From Skeletonema tropicum (taxonomy: Eukaryota > Bacillariophyta > Thalassiosirophyceae > Thalassiosirales > Thalassiosiraceae), in assembly GCA_037178625.1 (NCBI GenBank), contig CM074128.1:4898001-4962000 (forward strand): 64,000 nt of DNA, read 5' to 3'. A model generated the notes under the pieces. It did not search any database, had not been told where the DNA came from, and saw nothing but the letters and a program-made list of their open reading frames with translations. The first letter of the stretch is position 1; every line of letters begins with the position of its first letter. The position numbers and the translations under genes are program-made. Below are positions 21,187-31,421 of this stretch, one piece after another.

Positions 21187-22776
21187 ATGAAGCGATCCCA
21201 CGAAACGTTGAAAAGTTCCGAAAAACCAAGCGGTGGGTGCGATGGACCGCCTGCTAATAAGGATGAACCGCTCAAGACCGAAAACGACGGTTTCGTTCGT
21301 TCCGTCCTTCGCTTCATCGACGATGGTGGCATCGAAGATACGTCGGATGACGATATCCTTGACGGTGAAGCACGGCGGCGAAGCGGTGACGGAGTGAACA
21401 TATCTGAACATGTGGCTTCTGCGTGGAAAAGACTTGATGGCTACAGTCGATATGCGCGCATGCATTGGGAAAAAGGTTGGGAAAGGACAGTATCGAAACC
21501 ACCTTCCCAGGATGCAAGGTTGGAAGCGATATCGGTGTTTTACAAAGTGTCAGATGCAGGAGAACCAGGAACTGGAGTTTACAGAACGGGATACGAAATA
21601 AATGAAGTGGATGCATTTATATTTCACTTTTCTGATGGAGGGGAACTTGACTCACACGAACTGATTAGGGCCAAGTCAATAGAGAATTCCCTGAAACAAA
21701 AAAAGAGGAAGGAGGAACCGAGAAAGTCTAAACATGAGCCAAAAAAACTCACATGTGGTAGGCTCAGAGTGTTGATACCCCTTGTGGACATGAGAGAAAT
21801 CAGAATGGTCACGGCAATTTGGAAAAGTCACAGATATCCCCGTCGAGAAGTAAGACGTCTCACTGGGATCTCTCTTGAAACATCTACCGATAAGCGCCTT
21901 AGTGTGGCAGTGGAATCTGGGTATGGGAGAGAAGAAACCCCAATTCCTGAAGGGCAAACATTACGGTCGATACAAATTCATCCGGATTGTTATGATATGA
22001 AGCGCATTTTCCATGTGGAAACTGCACCCATTCATGAGGATAGGGTAAACGTAGCCCCGGCACCCCCGCTAAGCATATTGGCACACAGGGCAGAGGTAGA
22101 CAGGCTGCAAACCAAAGCAACTAATGTGGAAGACAACGCAAAAAAGAGATTGACACTAGTGCGGTTTGAAGCAAATAATTCTATTGATGGTATTATAAAG
22201 CGCACACGAATATCAATCCAATCATCTTCGGAGGCAGCAGAGGTCCGTAGGTTGCAAGCAGAACTAGCCACCGCAAAAGGCCGCCTCCAAGAGCGTTCCT
22301 GGACAGCGTGTAAAGCTATGGCGAAGGAGATTAAAGAGGTAAAATCGAAGAACGAACAAAGTCGATTAGCAGTGAAGACCCAATGGAGTGCTGATCGCGA
22401 TAATGTTCTCAAGGAACATGAATCCTACTTGAAGCGAGTGGTAGACATGTCAATCGATTGTGGAATAAAAAGCTCACACAAGATATGCAAGCTACCATAC
22501 TGCCGTCGCGTTTACGAGGTAGAACACTTGCAAGAGCACAAGCTGTGCAGCCTCGATAACTGCAGCATGAACAGGGTCACGTGTGGGTGTTCCGTCAAAC
22601 TGTGCAACCGCTGCTCCTCGTTTGTATGTAGCGATCACATGATGCTGCATGAGAAACACTGCAAAGAGGAAGAAGATAGGCTGCTGTTGCAAAAGCACCC
22701 ATACAAGTACGAGAAGGAGAAAAACACGGAGCCGCGACTGTCCCTGAGTGTGCTTCCAGCGAAAAAAGATTCATAG
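21187..22776 (+). CDS. Hypothetical protein with coiled coil and C-terminal Cys/His cluster, 529 aa
   Basis: Single-exon frame from the ATG at 21187. An acidic N-terminus is followed by a predicted globular region (about 70-290) and a long helical, probably coiled-coil segment (about 300-420: HRAEVDRLQTKATNVEDNA, AAEVRRLQAELATAKGRL). The last part, residues 430-500, has many paired Cys/His residues (CKLPYCRR, HKLCSLDNCS, CGCSVKLCNRCSSFVCSDH, HEKHC), enough to bind two or three zinc ions. The spacing does not match a RING, PHD or B-box that I can name. Possibly nuclear. Probably a lineage-specific gene; similar Cys-rich ends occur in transposon-derived proteins, so a domesticated element is possible. 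Confidence 0.6.
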   Translation: MKRSHETLKSSEKPSGGCDGPPANKDEPLKTENDGFVRSVLRFIDDGGIEDTSDDDILDGEARRRSGDGVNISEHVASAWKRLDGYSRYARMHWEKGWERTVSKPPSQDARLEAISVFYKVSDAGEPGTGVYRTGYEINEVDAFIFHFSDGGELDSHELIRAKSIENSLKQKKRKEEPRKSKHEPKKLTCGRLRVLIPLVDMREIRMVTAIWKSHRYPRREVRRLTGISLETSTDKRLSVAVESGYGREETPIPEGQTLRSIQIHPDCYDMKRIFHVETAPIHEDRVNVAPAPPLSILAHRAEVDRLQTKATNVEDNAKKRLTLVRFEANNSIDGIIKRTRISIQSSSEAAEVRRLQAELATAKGRLQERSWTACKAMAKEIKEVKSKNEQSRLAVKTQWSADRDNVLKEHESYLKRVVDMSIDCGIKSSHKICKLPYCRRVYEVEHLQEHKLCSLDNCSMNRVTCGCSVKLCNRCSSFVCSDHMMLHEKHCKEEEDRLLLQKHPYKYEKEKNTEPRLSLSVLPAKKDS

Positions 22777-22964
22777 CAATTTTTGAAGAAGTTTGAATTG
22801 TCAAAGTGAGTGGACAAGTTTGTCCGTGTCATTTATGACTAAGTATGTATATAACCACAGAAACATTAGATAGAATTACAAGTTTATCTATCTCGTCGAC
22901 CCCCCAAACTTAACTATGCCCTAATGATATAATAAATTCTAATCAAGAGATTTTCGCAATTCCT

Positions 22965-23782
22965 TCAGCCATGAATCTCGGCATAACCAGAAACCGAAAG
23001 CTCCATGGTACTCGGCTTGTAACGCACAGTCACAGAGGACCCAATCTTCTGTGTAACCCACTCACGCTTGAAATACTTTGTCAATTGATCCTCATTTTTG
23101 GTTCCGAACAATATCTCAACTTCATATCTATCAACGGTGTGGTAAGCCCCAGTTTTTACGAATGAGTCCAGGTTAACATCGGCAGGCCGACCCATCAGGG
23201 CAGCAAACGTCCCCTTTGAGTGCCAGGTACCTCTATCCTCCAACGGCTGGGGGCACCACTCATTTCAAAGCTCAGTTTCTTCTTGGCCATCCTCAATAAT
23301 GCTGCACGGAGCTTTTTGATTTCTTGTGTGTCATCAACTGCCTTGACGAGGTTGCCGCCACCAGCTACATCCGCTGTTTGGTCGGCAGTATTAGTAACCG
23401 TCTTCATTTTCTTGCGTGCCTGTTCTGCCTTCTCTTCTTTCAAACGCTTGTTCATCTCACGCTTGCGTCTAGCCTCCAATTTCTTTACTACACCTGCCTT
23501 CCCATGCTTGGATATACTCTTCTCCACAAGATCGTCATGGGTATAACACTTCATAGGTGGACCGCAGCCGAAACCCATATATCCTAGGTGGGTGCACTCC
23601 AAGTATTTTAGATCATCTGTGGTTAGAAAGTAATCTTTTTTAGCCTCCTTTGTTGAGACCATTCCACCCCCTGACGCCCATTCTTCAAACAAATTCCTTG
23701 GCTTTGTAGCGGCGGCGGTGGCAGTGACCTTCGCGTTTTGCGAGGTGCTCTGTCGGTTAATGTTAGACACGGCACTGCTCAT
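22965..23782 (-). pseudogene. XPA C-terminal-like protein interrupted by a frameshift
   Basis: From the ATG at 23782 the frame holds WASGGGMVSTKEAKKDYFL, then LTTDDLKYLE, MKCYTHDDLVEKSISKHG and a basic helix KKLEARRKREMNKRLKEEK. This order (T-K-x-A-K-x-x-Y-x-L, D-D-L, K-x-Y, then a basic helix) resembles the DNA-binding C-terminal fold of the XPA nucleotide-excision-repair family, without its zinc finger. The frame stops at 23195, but a second frame overlapping at 23243 continues with TWHSKGTFAALMGRP to a stop at 22965. No splice signals bridge them, so one indel near 23230 (or a base-call error) splits what looks like one protein of about 270 residues. Confidence 0.55.
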
Positions 23783-24464
23783 ATTGTTTTCGTGTTAAGT
23801 ATTGTTTGTTGTGTTCTTATGAGAGTCTACGGGCCTCTACGGGTGTGCATCGGCACGGTTATGGTGCAATCGGGTAATGTCGTTGTTGTTTGTTGTGGGT
23901 TGTGGTTTCTTTGTCGAGATTTGAAATTTGAAAGATGATGCGCCATTTTGAACCGATTCAAATTTCAACGTAGGAATAAGTGAATTAGCGCTAAAATATC
24001 GCTTCTGACATGAGCTGAGATAGAGCTGATCTGGCTGAGGGCGGGGTCCGTACGTAAAAGAACACAGTCGTACCAAGTCGCATCTACCAAATCATGGTCA
24101 ATATGCGCAGCCGCTTCGTGGCCCATTATACTTCGCGGCGATACCATACAATACAAACAGCTGCGTAGAAGCAACCGGTTCTGTTTCAATGTTTAGTCAA
24201 TTTTGAACGTAGGAATAAGTACATAAGCGCTGAAATATCGCTTACAAAGTTGACATTTGATGTCTATTTAGCTTGAGTAGTTGTTGTTTACAACGAAATG
24301 AATTAATAATGGAAGAGCGTGCGGTTTGTTCTATGCAAGTTATTTTGATTACTACTGTTAAAACAAGAAAGTACCGTTTTGATTTTGACAGCAATAGGAG
24401 CAGTCAGACTGAGTCAGATCCCTACATTGCCTTTGTCTTCGCTATTCCTACATCTGCATGATAC
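23783..24464. other. Intergenic with a duplicated 38-bp sequence
   Basis: AACGTAGGAATAAGT, then a few variable bases, then AGCGCT-AAATATCGCTT, occurs at 23966-24003 and 24205-24242 in the same orientation, 239 bp apart. Each copy starts with the dispersed ACGTAGGAA motif. No gene is supported here. Confidence 0.6.
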
Positions 24465-25424
24465 TTACAAGTCAAAGCTTGTTTCCAAATGCTCAACACA
24501 TTGTTCATAGCCAGCCGTATAGCCATCAACAGGATTCCTGCTGTTACCACCATCCAAGTAACACAAATCGGATTCCAAAATGCTGTATTCAGCAATGGCG
24601 GATTGCAGTTCTGTGTAAAATTCCTCTTTAGACACCTTACGCTCACGATAAAAACTGGCGTAGTCTTGGCCACCTGTGAAAAAATTAAAGCCTTGAGCTG
24701 TGCGGGTCCTGATATTAAACTCATCACTTCCACTGCCTTTTGTTAAAGTAGTGAGCTGACTTTGAATTGGGTTTGCAAAAGGAGGGAAATAGACTTGATA
24801 GAGCAGGGCGTTGTCAGCTCCCACGAGACTTGTGAAAGTGGGCAAATCACCATATGGGCTGACGAAGGGCCCATTCACATCACCAGCCAGCTCTGGGTTG
24901 CTGCTGCATGTTGTTGCTTCTTGGTCGGCAAAGAAGACGAGTGAGTTGCCGTTCGTGCCGCAAGTTCCATCTCCAACAACATTAGGTTCCGCGCTACTGC
25001 AAGTTTCGCTACTCCCAGGAGGATAAAGAAATACATTACGTTGACGATATGCATTTCCTTCGACATTACCTGTGATAAAACCCTTGTACGCATCATATCT
25101 GTAGGGCCAGGTCGATGTGTAGGGCTTTCCATCTGAACCATAGAAAGAGTAGTCGCCAATCCAGTATCCCTTTTCAGCTTGCCACTGGGGGTAGTCCGCA
25201 AGCACAACTTTGCTAGGGTCACAGCCTTTGCCGCTTTTACCTTTTAGCCCGCCGCCGGAGTTATCATCTTCTTCAGCTTGCGCGAAGAGCATATTAGGCG
25301 TGGTTGGCGTTAGCGTTGGCACGCCGAGAGCGAGGGCTGGCATGTCATCAAATATCACCTGGGCATGGCTGGTGGTGGCAGACGAGAGAAGGAGGAGAAC
25401 AACGGAGGCAATGCTGAACTTCAT
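24465..25424 (-). CDS. Secreted protein of unknown function, 319 aa
   Basis: The ATG at 25424 is chosen over upstream in-frame codons because it starts a textbook signal peptide (MKFSIASVVLLLLSSATTSH, cleavage near AQA). The mature part starts with a low-complexity Pro/Thr and Gly/Lys stretch. A compact domain from about residue 70 follows, with aromatic-rich, beta-like sequence (YWIGDYSFYGSDGKPY, RQRNVFLYPP, LLYQVYFPPF) and several Cys residues consistent with disulphides. Two motifs near the end, FNFFTGGQDYASFYRERKVS and EEFYTELQSA, suggest a defined enzyme or lipocalin-like fold, but I cannot name the family. Exported or periplasmic/cell-wall location is inferred from the signal only. Confidence 0.6.
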   Translation of the reverse strand: MKFSIASVVLLLLSSATTSHAQVIFDDMPALALGVPTLTPTTPNMLFAQAEEDDNSGGGLKGKSGKGCDPSKVVLADYPQWQAEKGYWIGDYSFYGSDGKPYTSTWPYRYDAYKGFITGNVEGNAYRQRNVFLYPPGSSETCSSAEPNVVGDGTCGTNGNSLVFFADQEATTCSSNPELAGDVNGPFVSPYGDLPTFTSLVGADNALLYQVYFPPFANPIQSQLTTLTKGSGSDEFNIRTRTAQGFNFFTGGQDYASFYRERKVSKEEFYTELQSAIAEYSILESDLCYLDGGNSRNPVDGYTAGYEQCVEHLETSFDL

Positions 25425-25994
25425 GATGTTGATGTAAATGTGTCCAAGCTTCGGTAGAAGATTAGAGCTGTAGTTCTTTTGATTATGGTGGTGATGGATA
25501 GAGGGAGGTGGGCTCAAATTTTGCTGCAATGGCTATCAAAATCGGTGATAATACTAGAGGTGTTCTCGATTGCAATGTTTTTGCTTGTCGAAAACAAATC
25601 TGAGGAGACTGCTTGCCGATTTTGAGGATCTTTGGACACGGCCCGGCCAACTCACGTGTGGATGACATTTTCGGTACTCAAACTGTCCACGTAGGAATCC
25701 GTAGAAATACATTGCGTATATTTTTCAAAATACACCCCTGAGAGGAAAACCCCGAACATTTTCGTGATCCCCATGCTTTTGCGAGTTAGAATATGCTGGG
25801 GGTTTTCCTCTCAGGACTTTGTGTGACGAATAATTAATGTAGTTAAATGGACTATAGATTTGTATAGATTCACAACTTTAAGGTCTTTGTGTGTGGAATC
25901 AGGTCTGCTTTGTGGCAAAAAAGGTTTTTTTTTGTTCCCGCCATTTCTAATTTCATTTTCCTTCAGCATTTATCTGTCATTGCACATAGTAACC
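25425..25994. other. Divergent intergenic region with a perfect 17-bp inverted repeat
   Basis: CCTGAGAGGAAAACCCC at 25737-25753 is matched exactly in reverse complement at 25800-25816, with a 46-bp spacer. It lies between two divergent genes. An ACGTAGGAA motif is at 25689-25697. It could be a hairpin, a tiny MITE or a regulatory palindrome. Confidence 0.7.
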
Positions 25995-27077
25995 ATGTCG
26001 TCATGCCGCACTACCGGCCCTTCGCCTAGCCGCAACAACGGCGGCGAAAGCATACGAGACTCAGGGAACGTTTCATCAACACCTAAGCTTCGGTCTAGGA
26101 CGCAAATTGTAACCCCGGCAACTACCACAAATGAGCAAACGACGTCCTCAACGAAAGGCACAGGTGCACATCGACGCAGGTCGAAGAGGGGTTGCCAGTC
26201 ATCTGAACGACTGACACCTCCTAAGTCATATTTTACTGACCGCCAAGGCAAAGTCACATGTTTGATGTTTGGTCTCGATCCCAGCAATGAGGCTCATAAG
26301 AGAGTGATTTGTGTTGGATGCATGAGATGTGTTGGCAACGCTATTGTGGTGCCGGATGTAGTAAGAAACAAAACAAATCATGAGCGTAATGGCAACCGAA
26401 AGTGTGAACAGCCTTGGCATATTGGCAATGAAGATCATAGAGAGGAACGGAAAGAAATTGTTCGTCGAGATTTCCTTGCATTATTCGACGTAGACGAGCC
26501 CGAAGTGTGTGCTGATGCAGACATCAACAACAAAAATAATTCGACTCAACCACCATCAAAACGCAGACGAGTACAAACAAAACAAAACGATGCAGTGATG
26601 GAAGATTCTTGGCAACTACCTCCGCCGCCTCCAATAATATTTGACGAGGGAGGTCATTTCACAAAAGACGCAATGGAAGTGATAAGAACACAATTATCAT
26701 CATCCTACAAAAGCAATGATAATCCGCCTAATGAGGATGACATGAGAGTTGCCGGAATGCTGATGCTTTGGATATTTAAATACAGCAACAACGACAGTAA
26801 AGTATCGCTAGCAAAACTTTCTTCGTTTCCAACCTATCGTCAATTCACAGTTGCAAAGGTTCCGACGACTTACGACACTGAGGTGACAGCTCGGCAGACA
26901 CGAGAACGGACGAAGAAAGCAAGTGACTGGATTGATGCGCTGATGGAAGGCAACTTTGATACAGCGGATGTACTAGTCAGTTTGTTGGATAAGAACAGCA
27001 AGAAGAAGTTGCCATTGAAGTACATCATCAAGGAAGAAAATGCGGCTTGCTATGGCATGGCGTATCCATCAATATGA
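25995..27077 (+). CDS. Hypothetical basic/acidic protein with Cys-containing segment, 360 aa
   Basis: The ATG at 25995 (ACCATGTCG context) is preferred. The open frame extends upstream to 25860, but through T-rich sequence that reads like a 5' UTR. The N-terminus is Ser/Thr/Arg-rich and disordered. At about residues 78-150 there is a compact segment with C-x2-C-x2-C (VICVGCMRCVGNAIVV) followed by H and C (CEQPWHIGNEDH), possibly a metal site. A nuclear-type basic patch (KRRRVQTK) follows, then a poly-Pro run. The C-terminal 120 residues are helical. No family recognised. Proteins of this sort are frequent lineage-specific genes in diatoms. Confidence 0.55.
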   Translation: MSSCRTTGPSPSRNNGGESIRDSGNVSSTPKLRSRTQIVTPATTTNEQTTSSTKGTGAHRRRSKRGCQSSERLTPPKSYFTDRQGKVTCLMFGLDPSNEAHKRVICVGCMRCVGNAIVVPDVVRNKTNHERNGNRKCEQPWHIGNEDHREERKEIVRRDFLALFDVDEPEVCADADINNKNNSTQPPSKRRRVQTKQNDAVMEDSWQLPPPPPIIFDEGGHFTKDAMEVIRTQLSSSYKSNDNPPNEDDMRVAGMLMLWIFKYSNNDSKVSLAKLSSFPTYRQFTVAKVPTTYDTEVTARQTRERTKKASDWIDALMEGNFDTADVLVSLLDKNSKKKLPLKYIIKEENAACYGMAYPSI

Positions 27078-27794
27078 GTGCCACGAAGTGGTTACCACCG
27101 ATACCAACAGTGGTGAGGATATGAATGTTGATGGTTGATGCCAATTGGCAGGCTTAGTATATGTATAAATGTAATTGTGACTATGAGATGGTAGATTGTT
27201 GAATTAGTTGCATTTTAATTGGAGATATTCATCATGTAAGGCAGGTGGAAGAGAGACTCGTCATGGTTGTTAGCTAGAGAGATACCTTGGCTTGATGGAA
27301 AAAATGCTATCGCCAACATCGCTAAAATATCCAAAATTAAGGCTGGTCGGGCCGTGTGGATCCTGATTGACGTGGTCTTCCACGGTGGAATTAGACGGAC
27401 ATGAGACAGTATTACATATGTATGACCGATGACTGCAGAAGCATTGGAACAGAGAACAATTGGGAATCCATCTCAATTGGTACTCCCGAAGAAGTCAAAA
27501 TGGTAAAGAAAGTGGCGCGACGAGGCGCAGGGGAAATGGGGGAAGGAGAGAGCCATTGAAAGCTCATCCGCTCCATCCGCTACCTGCGATCCTCCTCCTC
27601 CTCCTCCTCCTCCTCCTTCGTCAGATAATTTTTGAATTTGGGAGTCCGTCTCTCTGGAGTTTCGAGCCGAAGCTTGCTGCTGCCGCACACAATGGTGTGT
27701 TGGTGGAGTGGCTAGCAATGAAAACAATGACCTCAGAAATAATGACGAAAGTGAAAAAGCCGGAAGCACGCACGCTATGTACGGTCATTATTTC
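27078..27794. other. Intergenic with a (TCC)n microsatellite
   Basis: A CCT/TCC trinucleotide tract runs from about 27591 to 27617. The open frames across it are artefacts of the repeat. The right end (27787-27794) is the left target duplication of the next MITE. Confidence 0.6.
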
Positions 27795-28104
27795 TAGAGG
27801 TCCATCCCGAACCGGGACGGCGGGACGGGACGGGATTTTTTCGACCGGATAATCCGATCTGTCCCATCAAACCCCGATCCGGGTGATCCGGGATTTGGTT
27901 TTTTGCCCGAATTCGCGCCCAAGACGCGAATTTCTCAAAGTAGCGAACTCCATTCGGGTGTTTAGTAAGACTGTTCTCCCCATTATTTCGTCAAAATACC
28001 CATAATTATACACAACTAACCAAAACCGGATTATCCGTCCCGTCGGACCCCGTCCCGCTCCGGAAACCGGATAGGGTGACGGGACGGTTCGGGATGGACC
28101 TCTA
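27795..28104. mobile_element. hAT-type MITE, 310 bp
   Basis: Perfect 20-bp inverted repeats TAGAGGTCCATCCCGAACCG (27795-27814 and reverse complement 28085-28104) are flanked by 8-bp duplications ATTATTTC (27787-27794 and 28105-28112). Subterminal CGGGACGG and CCGGATAATCCG motifs recur in both orientations, as in hAT subterminal regions. There is no coding sequence. The ends differ from those of the 3.4-kb hAT, so it belongs to a different family. Confidence 0.92.
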
Positions 28105-28185
28105 ATTATTTCCTACACTTCTTTTCCTTGAATGTGTTGGTTTCGTGCATCGCATGAGGGACAAAGAGCGAAGATCGATGATGGA

Positions 28186-28367
28186 TGTTTGTCTCACGCC
28201 ACGCCGCAGTTCTTTAAATATATAGGAGTACGAGACATGAAACCGTGCCTATCATGTTGAAGTTTACAAGTAGGAGTACCTACAAGAGTAAAATGTTTGT
28301 CTCACGCCACATCGCAGCTCTTTAATGGAGAGTACGAGACTTGAAACCGTGCCTATTATTTAAGTTT
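28186..28367. repeat. Imperfect direct duplication (about 80 bp, 107 bp apart)
   Basis: ATGTTTGTCTCACGCCA at 28186 recurs at 28293. Both copies continue through CGCAG-TCTTTAA, GAGTACGAGAC-TGAAACCGTG and CCTAT-AT. The first copy carries an extra TATATAGGAG stretch. No gene is attached to it. Confidence 0.8.
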
Positions 28368-28675
28368 ACTACCGATCGGCGAGTTTTGCAAAACCAAGGC
28401 TTTTAAATGTCTCGTGCGGACGGAACAGCAGAGTAAGATGAAGTTCCAAATACAACAGATCGATTTCAGCGGCAAGTACTCGAGCAAAGCTCTGTCGCAG
28501 CACACTCCGACTTGTTTTCCCAGAAAGGACCAATGAGCCACGTCGAAAGAAATCAGACGAAATATGCACTCCAGTCTAAAGTTTTGAATGTGAAATTGGA
28601 AGATCTGACTAATTTAGTGCTGGGTGCTTCGTGGCACTTTTCCTGTCTTGGCCCCTCTCCTCGATGCCAGCATCA

Positions 28676-29045
28676 GTATGCGTGCTGTTAAAAGAATCTG
28701 TTCTACAGCTACTCTCCATTGTCAGTAGTCCTTCGAAGCGGCCTTCGGTACTGTTTCTTGACGATTTGCAGTGAGAGACGCCCCTTCTCTGGGCTTCTTA
28801 TTTATTGTCACTGAGATCAAATGCCGTAGCTCGGGAAGTGAGGCATGCTGATTTGAATGCAGATGTCGCTGCATGATGTGTATGAGATCGCATTTCTGTC
28901 ATAATATTTTGGTGCTGCTCAGTCCACTATTTGCGCAGAAGCTTGCCTCTACTTGTCTAGGATCACTGGTTGCAATTCACTATAAGCATCTGAATCTGAT
29001 CTCATCAAGGAGGGCCTTAAGTGCTTAGAAGAAAGACACTGAAGT
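28676..29045 (+). pseudogene. Relic of AAA ATPase plus TPR C-terminus, internally deleted
   Basis: At 28676-28770 the plus strand reads LLKESVLQLLSIVSSPSKRP then SVLFLDDLQ and a stop. This is a Walker B strand with the family's D-D-L-Q/H-W context. Within about 60 bases it jumps to sequence matching the end of the 19.3-20.4 kb protein (ADLNADVAA, then broken CAEACLYLSRITGC, then LIKEGLKCLEE near 29020). Multiple stops and shifts make it non-functional. It shows that an AAA module and this TPR C-terminus once belonged to one gene or adjacent genes. Confidence 0.7.
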
Positions 29046-29204
29046 CGCCTTATTAACGTTTTTGTAAGCATGTGTACAGGAATATAAGTGATCTGATGAT
29101 ATTCTTCTTACGATGATTTCATGTACATGCTTTGAATGGCTGAGAAAGGGATGATACTGTACGAAAAAATGGAAATCACGATCGTTCCCTCATGCTCCAC
29201 TTCC

Positions 29205-30969
29205 TCAGTCGCATTCACTATCGCTATCTGAAGAGCAGCAACTGCTATCTTCTTCATCCCAAAAGAGCTGATCGTACCTATTTGACAAAGCACCTCGACT
29301 ATCCGAATCTCTCAGCCATGCCTTACACTCCAATGCATTCGCCACAATGGATGCAGCCCTACGAGCTCCCATAATGTTGCCAGAATCAGGCCCTACATTC
29401 AAACTTGCCAATGCTCCAACCACAAATAGGTTTTTGCTCCACTCCAAATCGACCGAGATGCTCGGAAATCCTCCTACCATCTTCAATGGGCTTTTTTCTT
29501 GGTATGATCGTACAAGCTGATTTGCAGTACAGTCCGGCTTGATACCGCAAGCAAGAATGATGTAATCGAATATCATTTGATCCTTTCCCATGCCTACCAC
29601 TACTCTACCATCCGGAGTAGATTCCACGAATTCTGGCTCAACACCATCCACTACAGATAATTCACCACTACCTTGCCATTTGCGCACATCATCCATGTAA
29701 ATTGGTGGGACACTCCCTCCTCCTCTCACTTCCTTGAGAGCAGTCAACCTTTCCGCCTCGGACTGATGATAAAACTCTGATATTTGCAAATTGGCACTCC
29801 GTTTATCAAACCAGCATGTATCAATATCAAAATGACGTTCAACGAGAGGTCGTCGACTACATAGAACAACCTTTCTCCCGGAACGGAGACAGTATTGAGC
29901 CACTTGTACAGCTGTCAAACCACCTCCTACGACAAGCACCCTCTTATGATGAGTTTGGAGATTTTCTTTCATTTTAGGCCACTGGACCAAACGGTCTTTT
30001 GGCACATTGCAAAGTTTGGCTGGTGTCACAGGTGTGCCTGTCGGTCCAAGAGCTAACACTACTGAAGTGCAAGTGATTTCAGATCCATCTGCCAATGTTA
30101 CCGTGTAACTTGTACTTTCGTCTTCGCCACTACCACCATTGTCATTCCTTGTCAAATCAACTGCCATACCCTTTACAAAATCATGCTTCAATTGCTTTGC
30201 AAGATGAATACAAAAATCACGAAACAACCTAGTCGAAGGTAATTTCCATAGTCCCACCTGTGTTTGACCCAACCCGAACAACTTGCGGATTTGAGCGCAG
30301 CCGCTTTCGACTAATTCATCTTCTCGATCGTTGGCAACTGCGTAGGCTAGGAGGCTGTTGATGTCAAAATGGTCTGGGTGGGCGAGTGCTGGTGATCGGA
30401 GGTATTCAATTCCAAGTCTGTGTTGTTTATGTGATTGAGTTTTTTCGATGTGAGTATGTATATTGATATAACAACATTTGAATGAACATACTACTGTCAG
30501 CATCTTCCTATCAATCTTGCTATCGTACCAAGCAGTTGAGCGTACATGTTGCAACGTGTCTCCATCGCCATACTGTACTCTGTACCACTTACCTGTCAAA
30601 GTTATCATTCCACCTTCCCAACCAGTCCCCACTCGGATCCACCACACAAACCTTCTTCGTACTCGGCCCCACACCCTTATTATATCGAATGGACTCACTG
30701 GCACTATTGACTTGGTTGGGTGTCATAGAGTCAAGAGTGTAGGGTTCGTGAATGGCCGAGAGGGTGGCGAGGGCGGCTGGACCGGCTCCTATGATGCAGA
30801 CGTCGCATCTCTGGTGGATGGAAAGTTATAGAATGATGATGACGAAGATATGGTGTGAGGAGAAGCATGCTGTGGTTGTTAGTGCTGAGTGAATCAAAGT
30901 TGACCTATCATATGCATCATTTATTCTTCTTTCAAACTCTTATCATACCTTTTTGCTTGGCTTGATCAT
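29205..30969 (-). CDS. FAD/NAD(P)-binding oxidoreductase (monooxygenase-like), 3 exons, 483 aa
   Basis: Exon 1 is 30969-30949 (MIKPSKK), exon 2 30810-30593 and exon 3 30417-29205; together 484 codons including stop. Introns are 138 bp (GTATGA...CCACCAG) and 175 bp (GTAAGT...AACACAG). Splicing places a dinucleotide-binding motif CDVCIIGAGPAAL at residues 9-21 (FAD site). A second is VLVVGGGLTAVQVA at about 240-253 (NAD(P)H site), with LALGPTGTP near 202 and LFVVGALASLNVGPDSGN near 410 as the usual C-terminal FAD segment. This is the two-Rossmann architecture of flavin monooxygenases and the lysine/ornithine N-hydroxylase and OSGIN-like families; the substrate cannot be told. The tail is Asp/Ser/Cys-rich. 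No targeting signal is evident. Without splicing, the frame to 30704 would lack the FAD motif. Confidence 0.85.
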
Positions 30970-31421
30970 TTTTGTTGCTTGTTGTTGCGCTTCGTTTTGA
31001 TCTTGATTGATTTCACGGGGACTTCGTTCACAATGACGAACAGAAGATTTTATGGCTCTGCTGCGCTGTATCTGTGGCGGTGGAGAGAGGCTGCTTTGGT
31101 GAAAATGAACGCACGATGAGATTGGGTGGCGTGGCTGTGAGTGACGATTTCTTTTTTGAAAATAAGTCAGAAGATTCTTTCCTTGCCCTCGCTGACGCGT
31201 CGCCTGTTTTGAGATAGGTGACCTGTGACAAAGAAAAAGGGGGATACCGGAAATTAGGCGGGCGTCCCCCGCAGTTTTTGCACTTCCACGTTTCAGAAGA
31301 TTTTCAACTCAACAAGCATGAAATGAAGCTTGCAATCAATGAGTACTTAGGCTGCCCTTTGCAATCAATTGACCCAATAGCAATAGGACTATTTAGCCAC
31401 CATAGGAATACACTAACAACC
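30970..31421. other. Divergent promoter region
   Basis: It separates the FAD oxidoreductase (minus) from the plastid YbaB-like gene (plus). The plus-strand frame is open from 31218, but the targeting signal fixes the start at 31422, so 31218-31421 is probably 5' UTR and promoter. Confidence 0.45.

Noticed and set aside
23195..23243. A 17-bp GT-AG segment that would repair the XPA-like frame
   Set aside because: GTACCTGGCACTCAAAG is far too short for a spliceosomal intron, so a frameshift is the simpler reading.
27460..27852. Open frames across the (TCC)n tract
   Set aside because: The Leu/Gly runs come from the microsatellite and the frame ends within the hAT MITE.
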